Assembly: GCA_012845835.1 (NCBI GenBank)
Contig: JABAKD010000020.1
Coordinates: 2,242,936 to 2,306,935 of the forward strand
Origin: Undaria pinnatifida
Lineage: Eukaryota; Sar; Phaeophyceae; Laminariales; Alariaceae
DNA: 64,000 nt
Reading direction: 5' to 3'
Shown here: one piece after another, positions 33,250-43,628 of the stretch
Numbering within the stretch: position 1 is the stretch's first letter
Layout of the letters: each line of letters starts with the position of its first letter
Notes under the pieces: generated by a model
Told to the model about the DNA's origin: nothing
The model's database searches: none
What the model saw: the letters and a program-made list of their open reading frames with translations, nothing else
Program-made: the position numbers and the translations under genes

Positions 33250-33735
33250 TTGTTGATGTCTCTTTTGTCAAACATCTAAAGTCCGTGGTCACTGCCGCAA
33301 GCAATCTTTAAGGTGCTGGATCCCCAGAAAGATCCGAAAAAACATATGAAATCAAAATTCGTCCAGGAAATGCTACACTTTCCCGCCTAAAAACGCACGA
33401 TGTGAAGAAGAAGGCACACAAGTGAAATCATCCAATGTGGCCGCGGGTATCCACTCAACTACGGCATGTGTGTGTGTGTGTGTGTGTGTGTTCTTCACAT
33501 TAAACCGTTCTTCTACTCGTCGACATCCAGCACACCCAGTGTCCGTACTGATTCTTCACCCTAGAAAGATCAGCTCTGTGGTCACAAGCATAGAGTTCCC
33601 CCGTTCCCACAAGTAACCAACTCGCGGCTACAAACTACTGCAAAGGTTGGGCTGCCTGCACGGTGCGAACCGCACGGTAATCGTGAGCACAGATGACCGC
33701 GCCTGCTGTCTGGAGTGCTGTCAAGAGTGACGTAT
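33250..33735 (-). repeat. T-repeat copy 2, with internal insertion
   Basis: Inverted partner of 24,195-24,590, with the same block order and the 3' box GTGACCACGGACTTTAGAT at 33,272-33,290 followed by ttgacaaaagag. It carries about 125 bp not present in copy 1, including a (TG)n run at 33,467-33,490. The extra part begins with cttgtgaccacagagct, itself resembling the 3' box. Confidence 0.75.
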
Positions 33736-33859
33736 GTATATACTGCTGTCTGCTGTGTTTTGCATTGAAGCACGAGAAGAGCAGCACGCTGTTCAGAAGA
33801 CGATTTTTGCGAGTATAGACCAAATTACATATAGTTGTGTGCAGATGTTGTAGCAGTTG

Positions 33860-34130
33860 TCGCGACAAAATCGAAATGTCGTCATCTATTTATTATTCAG
33901 TTATTTTTTCATTTACTTCGAAGTACTCCGGAGTATTTGTTATCCGACAGCAGTTATATAGACCACGAAAACTCGTCATCCCACACTCCATCACCTCCAT
34001 CAAGCCGCAAGGAGGCTGTGTGTTGACAGAATCGAAAGGTCGTCACCTACTGGAGTATTATTTATTATTCAGTACTTCGGAGTATTATTCAGTCATTATT
34101 TTATTTATTTGTCATCCGACAGCAGTGTGC
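33860..34130. repeat. Imperfect two-copy A/T-rich tandem repeat
   Basis: Units at about 33,868-33,957 and 34,030-34,128 share tcgaaa(t/g)gtcgtca, tttattattcagt, cggagtat and a tccgacagcag end. No coding content. Confidence 0.6.
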
Positions 34131-34204
34131 ACAGCGTTTTATTAATATTACGTTTAGGTGTCCAGAAAAAAAAGTACATTCACCCTGCCTGGTATATTGT
34201 TGTT

Positions 34205-34790
34205 GAACATTGTTCTCACATTCACTCCCATAAATAATCGAGTCCGTGGTCACAGGACAGGCTCCAGTCACCCTGGAGCTGAGGAATACCCCAGGGAAAA
34301 AACACAAACAATCCAATGTGGTACACGCATATATCACAGCTGACGCAATTCATGCCTCCACCAGAAACATATAAAAGTGAAATCAGGAGTCCGTCTACGA
34401 TGTGCCAGGTCCATACTGGTGCATTACGTCTCATTACTCGCGCCTGGAAAAACCGACTATATGTAATACCGCTTGCCACACAAGAAAGACTACCACGTAT
34501 ATATTACACGTAGTATCTATCACTACGCATACGCACGACAGATGTAAGTCAATTGGAAAAAAGAAAGAAAATACAAGAAGATAAAGGAAAGGAAAGAAAG
34601 GACAAGGAAGCGAAAAACGAAAGAGGAAAAGGAAGAAAAGACAAGAAAAGCAAGAGAAGACAAGAAAAGCAAGAAGAGACAAGAAAAGCAATAAGAGACA
34701 AGACAAGAAGAGGAAGCAAGTATAGGAAAAAAAGAGAAAAAAAATGACATACCAATACTATAAATAGCAGACCCTAGGAACTGACTAAAG
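34205..34790 (-). mobile_element. LINE 3' end (copy d), inverted to copy b
   Basis: Carries only the non-coding 3' end of the LINE. From 5' to 3' on the minus strand these are the pyrimidine tract (TTTTC-type, as AAAG on the plus strand at 34,555-34,742), the acgtggtagtctttcttgtg palindromic stretch, the block ending in gactggagcctgtcctgtg, and GTGACCACGGACTCGAT. Its tail is gaacaatgttcaacaacaa. It lies head to head with the LINE starting at 34,800. Confidence 0.8.
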
Positions 34791-34799
34791 ACGGTATAT

Positions 34800-36405
34800 A
34801 TTACCTCAGCATTGAAATAACGCGGCGTGTTCAGAGGGCCTGGGCGTGCTTCCAACGGCACAAGATGGAAATCTATGATCGCCCTGGGTTGTGTGCTTAC
34901 GGTTGAAGGTGCGGTTGCTGAAAGCTGAGGTGGTCGAGACACTTTTTTACGGTTGCAAGACGTGGATCCCGAAGAAGCCTGACTATGACAGGCTACGACG
35001 GGTTCACCGCTCCATGCTCCTCCGATGCCTCGGATGGCGGAAACAGAAGCGCGACGACCACATCCTATCGTACGCCGACGCGCTTGCCAAGACAACTTCC
35101 GAGAGCATAGAGGCGATAGTGCGCAAACGGAGGATATTGTTTTGCGGGATTCGTAGCACGTATGGGGTAGGAGTGTCTGCCATACATGGAGGGTGATGTT
35201 TGGGGAGTTTGTTGGGGGTAAGGGCTACTCAGGGGGGCAAGAGAAGGACTGAATGGCTCATCTGAAGGGGGATATGTCTGTCTTTGGAATGGAATTCGAA
35301 GGGTGGCGAAAGGCTGCTCAGAAGGCCGGCAGATGGTTTCGGCGATTAGAGGAGGGGGCCGAGTTGTTCATGCGGAATTGACATGAAACGGAGAGGCGCA
35401 AAGCTGCAGAGCGACGCGCAAAGGTTGCGGCAGCGCCATCCACCGTCGGCATCTCTAAGCGGCCAGGGGGAGGGGGAAGGGGATGGGGAGGGGGGGGAGG
35501 GGGAGGGGGGGAGGGGGGGAGGGGGGGAGGGGGGGAGGGGGGGAGGGGGGGAGGGGGGGAGGGGGCAGGGGGGGAGGGGGAGAAGGGGGGAGGGGGAGGG
35601 GGGGAGGGGGAGGGGGGGAGGGGGGAGGGGGGGAGGAGGGGGTAGGGGGGGGGGGGGAGGGGGAAGAGAGGGCGTCCTGCCCAAGAGACTGAAGTTTGGG
35701 TCTGGCCATCATCGTCTTGAAAGTTGTGGGCCTTCCAATGGCCGTCACAAGATAGCGAAAGACCGCCCTGACTTCTTCACCATGTTGCTTGCGTTCTCTC
35801 CCCAGTGCCATTGATGATGCACTTGATACCCTCTATGAGCCCAACGCCGTCTTTAGTCAGTTCCTAGTCTGCTAGTATGACATTTCTTTTCTTTTCTTTT
35901 CCTTGCTTCCTCTTATTGTCTTGCCTCTTCTTGCTTTTCTTCTTGTCTTTTCTTTTCTTTCCTTTTTCGTTTTTCGTTTTTCGCTTTCTTCTTGTGTTTT
36001 CTTTCCTTTCCTTTCCCTTATCTTCTCTTCTTTTCTTTGTTTCTTTTTTTCCAATTGACTTGCGTCTGTCGTGCGTGTGCGTAGCGATAGATACCACGTG
36101 TAATATATACGTGGTAGTCTTTCTTGTGTGGCAAGCGGTATAGTCGGTTTTTCCAGGCGCGAGTAGTGAGACGTATGCACCCGTATGGACCTGGCACATC
36201 GTAGGCTGACTCCCGATTTCACTTTGATATGTTTCTGGTGGAGGTATCAACTGCGTCAGCTGTGATATATATGCGTGTACCACCTTTGGTTTGAATGTGT
36301 TCTTGCCTGGGGTATTCCTCAGCTCCAGAGTGACTGGAGCCTGTCCTGTGACCACGGACTTGATTATGCGCGTTAATATCAGAACAACAACAACAACAAC
36401 ACTAC
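34800..36405 (+). mobile_element. LINE 5'-truncated copy b
   Basis: Starts after the RT domain. The frame at 34,891-35,196 reads VRLLKAEVVETLFYGCKTW, then PKKPDYDRLRRVHRSMLLRCLGWRKQKRDDHILSYADAL. This is the typical post-RT region of LINE pol, where a Y-G-C-x-T-W motif precedes a Cys/Arg-rich stretch. The next frame continues with REKD-, FEGWRKAAQKAGRWFRRLEEGAELF- and RRAKVAAAPSTVGISKRP-like readings. Then come a G/A array of about 200 bp (35,461-35,672), a pyrimidine tract (35,877-36,045), the 3' UTR with GTGACCACGGACTTGAT (36,345-36,363) and a (CAA)n tail to about 36,405. The ORF is frame-broken, so the copy is dead. Confidence 0.85.
35461..35672 (+). repeat. GGGGGGA-type G-rich array in LINE 3' region
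   Basis: About 210 bp of runs of four to ten G separated by single A residues. The matching part is about 80 bp in copy a (27,187-27,265) and about 60 bp in copy c (39,228-39,290, as C on the plus strand). It could fold into many G-quadruplexes. Confidence 0.95.
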
Positions 36406-36495
36406 GCGGTGAAACAATCGAAATCCAAACCCCGAAAACTAGCCATATCCCACGACCCATCACAGCCGCAAGGCAGTGATTCACACTCTTGTGTT

Positions 36496-36553
36496 TTTTC
36501 AACCATTTCACCCTACCCAGTGACCTCATTATTAAGAGGCACTCTCCGACACT
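36496..36553 (-). repeat. Inverted copy of the 23,643-23,702 segment
   Basis: The words ttttttcaaccatttcaccc, tgac(g/c)tcatta and aagaggcactctccgac match 23,643-23,702 in reverse complement. It ends directly against the telomeric repeat. Confidence 0.7.
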
Positions 36554-36572
36554 GGGTTAGGGTTAGGGTTAG
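36554..36572 (+). repeat. Interstitial telomeric repeat (GGGTTA)3
   Basis: Three perfect units on the plus strand, 50 bp before the head of a plus-strand G-repeat. The orientation relative to that head is the same as for the array at 32,291. Confidence 0.85.
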
Positions 36573-36623
36573 CATGTTAGTTCCATCCATGGTGATAGAC
36601 ACAACATATCAATAAAAAATGAA

Positions 36624-38281
36624 AATACACTCCAGCTGTGAGATCGAAGATTTCGTCGAAACTCATCTTTGCAAGCTGTGTGTGATACTCCGATCGCGCG
36701 TATTACGAGTTGTGTGTCCTCATTAAGGATATAGGTTGGCGACTCCCCTTGCAACTACAGTGTAGCTATCAGGGTCAAAAGTGTGATGTTAGTCAGTCTG
36801 TGCGCGGGAACTATAAAACCCGTTTCTGAGGGGGACAAAATCTGACAGCTGTGGAAGGACATGCATCCGTTTATCAAGTGAATCCTGTAAGTCGAATAAC
36901 CGGTGAGGGGGGGGCGGAGTTTTGAAGGACGTGGGGGCCTGGTTTTGATCAAAAGCGAGCGGAGTTGGAGGGGGGGGGGGGGGCGAGGGGGGGGGGGGGG
37001 GGGACGGGCGGGCAATTTGTGCGTGTAAGCTACAACATCCTTTCAAGGGGATAAATCTGACGGTTTTGGAATAAAGAAGAAAAAAAAAAAGTGCACCAGT
37101 TTATCATGGGGGGGGGGGGGGGGGGGGCGGGGGGGGGGCGTGTGGGGCAGCTCAATCTGTGCGTGGAAACTACACATTATTTTGAGGGGATAAATGTGAC
37201 GGTTTTAGAAAGAATGCATCAGTTTATCATGTATATCCTGGGGTAAGTCGTACAATCAGTGAGTAGAGAGAGGGCGGAGTGTTCGAGGGGGTGGGGTTGG
37301 GATGGGGTGGGGGGGGTTGGGGACACAATATATATACCTAATATCGAAATCCGCCAGATTAATAAACACTTCACGCACTGGATATCACCTCATTATCTTT
37401 CTGGAGCCATCCATGCCGCTGCTTCCCCCCCCCCCCCCGCCCCCCCGCCCCGAACGCCCCCTTCTTCCCCACCACCCGCACCATCGCCTAGACCTAGCAC
37501 CACACGTAAAACGAACCCATCACCTAACACCCTTCCTTTCCTCCCCCCCCCACGCCCCCTCCGCCCCCCCGCCCCCCCCCGGCCCCACCCCCCACCTCCC
37601 CAACCCCCCCACCTCATCCCACCCCCACCCCCTCGAACACTCCGCCCTCTCTCTACTCACTGATTGTACGACTTACCCCAGGATATACATGATAAACTAA
37701 TGCATTCTTTCCAAAACCGTCACATTTATCCCCTCATAATGTATAGTTTCCACGCACAGATTGAGCTGCCCCACACGCCCCACCCCCGCCCCAACCCCCC
37801 CCCCTATGATAAACTGGTGCACTTCTTTTTTCTTCTTTTTTTCTTCTTTTTCTTTCCCAAAACCGTCAGATGTATCCCCTTGAAAGGATTTGTAGCTTAC
37901 ACGCACAAATTGCCCGCCCGCCCCCCCCCCCCCCCTCCAACCCCGCTCGCTTTTGATCAAAACCAGGCCCCCACGTCCTTCAAAACTCCGCCCCCCCCTC
38001 ACCGGTTATTCGACTTACAGGATTCACTTGATAAACGGATAAATTTCCCTCCACAGCTGTCAGATTCGGTCCCCCTCAGAAACGGGTTTTATAGTTTCCG
38101 CGCACAGACTGACTAGCATCACCCTATTGACCCTGATAGCTACACTGTAGTTGTAAGGGGAGTCGCCGACCTATATCCTTAATGAGGACACACAACTCGT
38201 AATACGCGCGATCGGAGTATCACACACAGCTTGCAAAGTTGAGTTTCGACGAAATCTTCGATCTCACAGCTGGAGTGTATT
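36624..38281. repeat. About 1.66-kb foldback: two inverted G-repeats
   Basis: The left arm (36,624 to about 37,318, plus sense) and right arm (about 37,600 to 38,281, minus sense) mirror each other module by module. The mirrored modules are the head, telomere-proximal blocks, the two 'gtgcgcggaaactataaa' variants, the aagaagaaaaaaaaa/tttcttcttttt pair and the gtcgtacaatcagtgag/ctcactgattgtacgac pair. The spacer of about 280 bp contains the remaining G-repeat modules. An additional head copy follows at 38,283-38,390. Confidence 0.85.
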
Positions 38282-38282
38282 T

Positions 38283-38523
38283 TCATTTTTTATAATATAT
38301 GCGATCGGAGTATCACACACAGTTTGCAAAGATGAGTTTCGACAAAATATTCGATCTAACAGCTGGAGTGTATTTTCATTTTTTATAATATATATTTTAT
38401 ATATAGAAATAAAATAGCACTCCTCCTCCCGCTGTGAGATCGAGGAAGATTTTGTGGAAACTCATCTATGCAAGCTGTGATACTCCGATCGCGCGTATTA
38501 CTGGGTGTGTGTCCTCATTAAGG
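38283..38523. repeat. Extra G-repeat heads flanking LINE copy c
   Basis: 38,283-38,390 repeats the head in the minus sense. 38,395-38,523 is a plus-sense head (gctgtgagatcgagg, gtgatactccgatcgcgcg, gtcctcattaagg) cut by the CAA tail of the LINE. The same G-repeat resumes at 40,330. Confidence 0.75.
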
Positions 38524-40329
38524 GTTGTTGTTGTCGCATAATCAAGTCCGTGGTCACAGGACAAGCTCCAGTCACTCTGAAGCTGAGGAATGCCCCAGGG
38601 CAAAAACACAATCCAAAGGTGGTACACGCATAGGCTATATCACAGCTGACGCAATTCATGCCTCCGCTAGAAACATATCAAAGTGAAATCGGGAGTCAGC
38701 CTGCGATGTGCCAGGTCCATACCGGTGCATACGTCTCACTACTCGCGCCTGGAAAAACCGACTATCTATACCGCTTGCCACCCAAGAAAGACTACCACGT
38801 ATATATTACACGCAGTACCTATCACTACGCATACGCACGACAGACGCAAGTCAATTGGAAAAAAAAAACAAAGAAAAGAAAAGAAGATAAGGGAAAGGAA
38901 AGGAAAGAAAACACAAGAAATCGAAAAACGAAAAACGAAAAAGGAAAGAAAAAGAAAGACAAGAAAAGCAAGAGACAAGACAAGAAGAGGAAGCAAGGAA
39001 AATAAACGAACAAAAATGTCATACTAGCAGACCCTAGGAACTGGCTAAAGATGGCATTGGGCTCATAGAGGGTATCAAGTGCATCATCAATGGCACTGGG
39101 GAGAGAACGCAAGCAATGGTGAAGAAGTCCGGGCGGTCTTACGCTATCTTGTGAAGGCCATTGGAAGGCCCACAACTTTCAAGACGATGATGGCCAGACC
39201 CAGACTTCAGTCTCTCGGGCAGGACGCCCTCCCTTCCCCCTTCCCCCCTCCCCCTGCCTTCCCCCCCCCCCTCCTCCCCCCGGCCGCTTAGAGATGCCGA
39301 CGGTGGATGGCGCTGCCGCCCTTCGCGCGTCGTTCTGCAGCTTTGCGCCTCTCCGTTTCATGTCAATTCCGTATGAACAACTCGGCTCCCTCCTCTACTC
39401 GTCGAAACCATCTGCCAGCCTTCTGAGCAGCCTTTCGCCACTCTTCGAATTCCATTCCAAAGATCGACATATCCTCCTTCAGGTGATCCATCCAGTCTTT
39501 CTCTTGCCCCCCTGAGTAGCCCTTACCCCCAGCAAGCTCCCCAAACATCACCCTCTGTGGCAGACACTCCTCCCCCATACGTGCTACGAATCCCGCAAAC
39601 AATATCCTCCGTTTGCGCGTCTCGACCACCTCAGCTTTCAGCAACCGCACCTTCAACCGTAAGCGCACACCCGGTCGATCATAGATTTCCATCTTGTACC
39701 GCTGGAAGCACGCCCAGGCCTTCTGAAGACGCCGCGTTATTTCAATGATCTAAGGTCTCTGACTGCGGTGATAGCCCCGCTCAAGTACACAAACTCGATT
39801 GTTAGTTAGTATATCTCGCCGGCTGCAATGATTATGAACGACACCTTCCCCCCGCCTTTGGTTTGCAGGCACATAGTCTAATCTCTGTTTTCGCCTCGGA
39901 GACCGTAAGCCCGAACGCCGAGCACGCAGTCACGATCACCGTCATCGTCCTCTCCAGCCCTTCTGATGATCGCGATACGATGCCCGCATCGTCCGCGTAC
40001 AGCATACCCCACAATCTCTGCACCTCCTCCTCCGCCTTCTTCCCCTGCCCGTCGACTTTTCCTGTGCGTGAATTGCCCTTCTTCTCGCCTTTCTTCTTCT
40101 TTCGTTGAAGCTGCACCATGTTGTCCGTGATGGCTGCATCAGCGAGGAAGCGTTTCTCGGCCACACGCAGTACCGCCATGAAAAACATGTTGAACAGCAG
40201 TGGCGCGAGCACGCATCCTTGCCTGAGACCTGAGACCTTGCCCCAAGTCGGACTTATCCGAGCACTCTCTTCATCATTCAACCGCACGCATGCTTGCATG
40301 CCGTCGTGGAATTGGCGGATGATGGCGTA
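38524..40329 (-). mobile_element. LINE copy c, 5'-truncated in the RT domain
   Basis: A minus-strand insertion of 1.8 kb. The RT part at 40,299-39,832 shows SGLRQGCVLAPLLFNMFF (palm entry) and the catalytic MLYADDAGI, with a Lys-rich insertion between them (near 40,060-40,130), then GLTVSEAKTEI. After a frame change it continues with RPGVRLRLKVRLLKAEVVET, ILFAGFVARMGEE, VMFGELAGGKGYSGGQEKDW and FEEWRKAAQKAGRWFRRVEEGAELF. About 100 bp of the post-RT Cys region present in copy b is missing. The 3' end has the pyrimidine tract, GTGACCACGGACTTGAT at 38,540-38,556 and a (CAA)n tail at 38,524-38,532. It lies inside a G-repeat: the left flank ends gtcctcattaagg and the right flank resumes at ataggtcgacgactcccc. 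Confidence 0.9.
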
Positions 40330-41125
40330 TAGGTCGACGACTCCCCTTGGAACTACAGTGTAGCTTTTGTGCCAGGGTGAACAGGGTGATGTTAGTCAGT
40401 CTGTGCGCGGAAACTATAAAGCCCGTTTGTTGATTGGGACAACATCTGACAGCTGTGTGTGGAAGGAAATGCATCAGTGTACACATCAAGTGTGTGCTGT
40501 AAGTCGTACAACCAGTCAGGAGAGAGCGGAGTGTTCGAAGGGTTGGGGGAGGGTTGGGGGGAGGGGGGGGGGGGGGGGGGGGAAGGATTTGCAACAGCTT
40601 TAGGTCGCATAGATGTAGGAACTTGCTATACACGTGGTGCTAGGTCTAGGCGATGGTTCGGGTGGTGGGGAAGGAGGGGGCGTTTGGAGGGCGGAGGGGG
40701 AAGGGGAATGAATTGGAGCTACTTACGGCATGGGTGGCTAGAAAGATAATGAGGTGATATCAACTGCCTGGTAGTGTTTATTACTCTGTCTAGCATATTT
40801 TGTTTGTAGGTGGGGTGTTCGAACAAGAGGGAGGGGGAAAAAAAAGGGGGGGGCGGGGGCGGGGGGGGGGGGGCTGTGAATTGGAGCTACGGCATGGATG
40901 GCTAGAAAGATACCATGAGGTGATATTAACTGCCTGGTAGTAGTGTTTCTTACTCTGGCAGAATTGGATTTTAGGTGGGGCGTTTGAACAAGAGGGATGG
41001 GGGGGGGGGGGGGGGGCAACTCAATATGTGCGCGAAAACTATAAATCCTTCAAGGGGACAAATCTGACGGTTGTAGACGGAATGCATCAGTTTATATCAC
41101 CTGTCTGGTATTTTTTTTCGTTCTA
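40330..41125 (+). repeat. G-repeat copy continuing after LINE c, then a second partial
   Basis: Continues the copy begun at 38,395. It runs through all modules to about 40,860, then repeats the catggatggctagaaagata module and the gcgcgaaaactataaatcct module to about 41,100. G-runs lie at 40,560-40,582, 40,846-40,874 and 40,996-41,018. Confidence 0.8.
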
Positions 41126-41129
41126 GCAG

Positions 41130-42010
41130 ATTTGATGTTGGGTGTGGTATACAGAACATTTTTTAGGTGTGGTATACAATGTGTTATAGCTTCGTGGTGT
41201 GTTTTTGTACATGGATCGCAAGATAGAACATTCAATCGATAGGTGTAACCATGCAGTATTTCCATGATTTTACCCTGCCGATGTGGGGCTTTGAGGTCGC
41301 TAATTATAAGACAGAGAAATATATTACAAATACAACAAAACGAGGTGATGTGGTCATGCAATGATACACCACCATTGAGCACGAGGGGGAGAAGTGCAAA
41401 AATCGTCAGTGAGTGTTTTGAAAGAAACGCTTGATGCACCCGCGCTTAATTACGTTACTTCGTAACGAATAGGGGATACTTATTTTGGCAGAGGTTGGGA
41501 GGCGATCATGCAGACGGTAGGTAGGAAATACCCTACGTATTAGGTTGGTAGTAGTGTGGTCTACCGCAATTTTAACATAGCTGCCTGTATACTTCCTTTT
41601 CACATTATTACTATTTGCTAATGTGTACGATTATACGCCTATGGCTTTATAACCGTGTCGATATGGGGCTCTGATGCTGCCAATTCTAAGACAGAGATAC
41701 ATATTACAAATACAGCAAGCGAGGTGATGTGTCATGTGTCATGCAATGCCACCACCGTTGACCACGAGGGGATGAAGTGCAAATCTCGTCAGTGTTTTGA
41801 AAGAAAAGCTTAATGTGCCCGCGCTCAATTACGTTACTTCGTTAGGTATGTGCTACTTCGTTTGGCAGAGGTTGTCAGGCGATCATGCAGACGGCAGGTA
41901 GGCACGAAATATACCGGTTGGTAGCGCAATTTTAACATATATAATATCTGCCTGTACTTCCTTTGCACATTATTATTATTATTATTTAATAATGTACGAT
42001 TTTACGCCCT
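41130..42010 (-). repeat. Local repeat P, two uninterrupted units
   Basis: Two inverted units, about 41,155-41,640 and 41,641-42,005, matching 28,690-29,079 joined to 30,424-30,770. They show the pogo target without the insertion (ctaccaacct around the TA position near 41,550). Confidence 0.75.
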
Positions 42011-42204
42011 GTCTGTTTGTACCGCCTATATCGTCGAAGATGTTGTGGTCCACTGTCACAATGTTGTAGATGTCGCGTCCACGTCTGGTGCTCGTGTTCG
42101 TGGTGCTCACGAAAACATAACGTAGGACAGCTAGCACAGCTAGCCCTCTCCGTCCGAAAGTAAGTATCAATTGTCTATATAGTAGTTCGTTTATCCTATC
42201 TATA

Positions 42205-42409
42205 CGTACTGTTGTTGTCTCACATTATTAACTCTTCTTGTCACAAATCTAGAGTCCGTGGTCACACAAAGGTTTACTACTACTGCAGTACGAGATCATT
42301 TTTATTTTATTTTTTAGTACGGGAAAAACGATTGGGATCGGGCCTCCTCGGCCCCTATTTTGAAAAAATCCTTGAAAAAATTAGGGTCGATACTCATAAG
42401 CAGTAGGGT
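42205..42409 (-). repeat. Third T-type 3' end, followed by unassigned sequence
   Basis: Read on the minus strand, GTGACCACGGACTCTAGAT (42,246-42,264) is followed by ttgtgacaagaagagttaat and a gagacaacaacag tail. Upstream of the box the similarity to T-repeats fades, and 42,270-42,409 is unassigned and T/A-rich. Confidence 0.6.
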
Positions 42410-43515
42410 TATGATCATGGCGTGACCACGGATGACCATGACATTGCCATGCATGACCATGGCATGATCATGAATGACCACGGCAGTATTGCCATGGCAT
42501 TGCCACGCATGACCACATGGCAATGCGCATGGATAACCATGGATGACAATGGTAATGCCATGGTATGACTATGGATGACCATGGCATTGCCATGGCATGA
42601 CCATGGCATTGCCATGGCATGACCATGGCATTGCCATGGCATGACCATGGCATTGCCATGGCATTACCATGGCATTACCATGAGTGACCATGGGTGACCA
42701 CGGAATTGCGATGACCATGGCATTGCCATGGCATTGCCATGTTATGACTATGCGCATGACCATGACCGTCCATGGCATTACCCTGGCATGATCATGCATG
42801 ACTATGCATGATGACCATCGATGACCATGGATGGCCATGGAATTGCCAGGGCATTGTCACGGATGACCATGGCAATGGCCATGACGGACCATGGCTAACC
42901 ATGACATGACTATGGCTGACCATGGCACCGCCATGGCGTGACCATGCATGACCGTGGATGACCATGAATGACTGTATTGATGGCCACGGCATGCCCAGGG
43001 ATGACCATGTCGTTGCCGCGCATGACCATGGCATTGCCAAGGATGATGATGGCACTGCCACGCATGACATGACATCGCCATGGCATTGACGTGGCATGAA
43101 CATGGCAAGACAATGGCATGACCATGACATGACCTTGGCATGACCATGGCATGACCATGGCATGGCCATGGAAGACCATGGACGACCATGGTATTGCCAT
43201 GAACGACCATGGCATGACCATGGATGATCATGGCACGTCCATGGTGCGTCCAAGGTAAGCCATGGAACGTTGTACGGTTAATAATATTCCACAACCGTGC
43301 CATGGAATGCCAAGGCAATGCCATGACACGTCTTACCGCAATGCCATGGCAATGCTAGGTGCATGATTCATGGCATTGCCAGTACGGTTAATACTATTCC
43401 ACAACCGTGCCATGGAATGCCAAGGCAAAGCCATGGCACGTCTTACTGCAATGCCATGGCAATGCCATGGTGCATGATTCATGGCATTGCCATGGCATGC
43501 CATGGCACCTGTCCT
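42410..43515. repeat. CATGG-word satellite
   Basis: About 1.1 kb made almost wholly of ccatggcat, ccatggcattg and gaccatggcatga variants. The cleanest part (42,580-42,670) is a 22-bp unit, gccatggcatgaccatggcatt. Because CCATGG is its own complement, all six frames stay open for long stretches (His/Met/Trp/Pro-rich); these are not genes. A unit of about 113 bp carrying gtacggttaata is duplicated at 43,269-43,495. Confidence 0.95.
43269..43495. repeat. Two-copy tandem repeat of about 113 bp at the satellite edge
   Basis: Both units read gtacggttaat, attccacaaccgtgccatgg, aatgccaaggcaa, acgtctta and ggtgcatgattcatggcatt. They start at about 43,271 and 43,384. Confidence 0.8.
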
Positions 43516-43628
43516 AAAAATGTAAGACACGTTACCCAAGCGGCCCTGGCTGCTTCGTGTGGTCGATGCTGTTATCGAGTTGTTTTTTCGTTTGTTTTTT
43601 TTCTCCCGCTGTCATCTTGGGCCAGGCT

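Noticed and set aside
35346-35814. Proline-rich and glycine-rich frames of 110-143 codons
   Set aside because: Both strands of the LINE G-rich array; composition artefact.
42580-42670. Possible CRISPR array
   Set aside because: Repeats are contiguous, with no unique spacers; this is a eukaryotic satellite.
42415-43324. Overlapping His/Met/Trp-rich open frames of 77-155 codons
   Set aside because: They are produced by the CATGG satellite, which lacks stop words in most frames.
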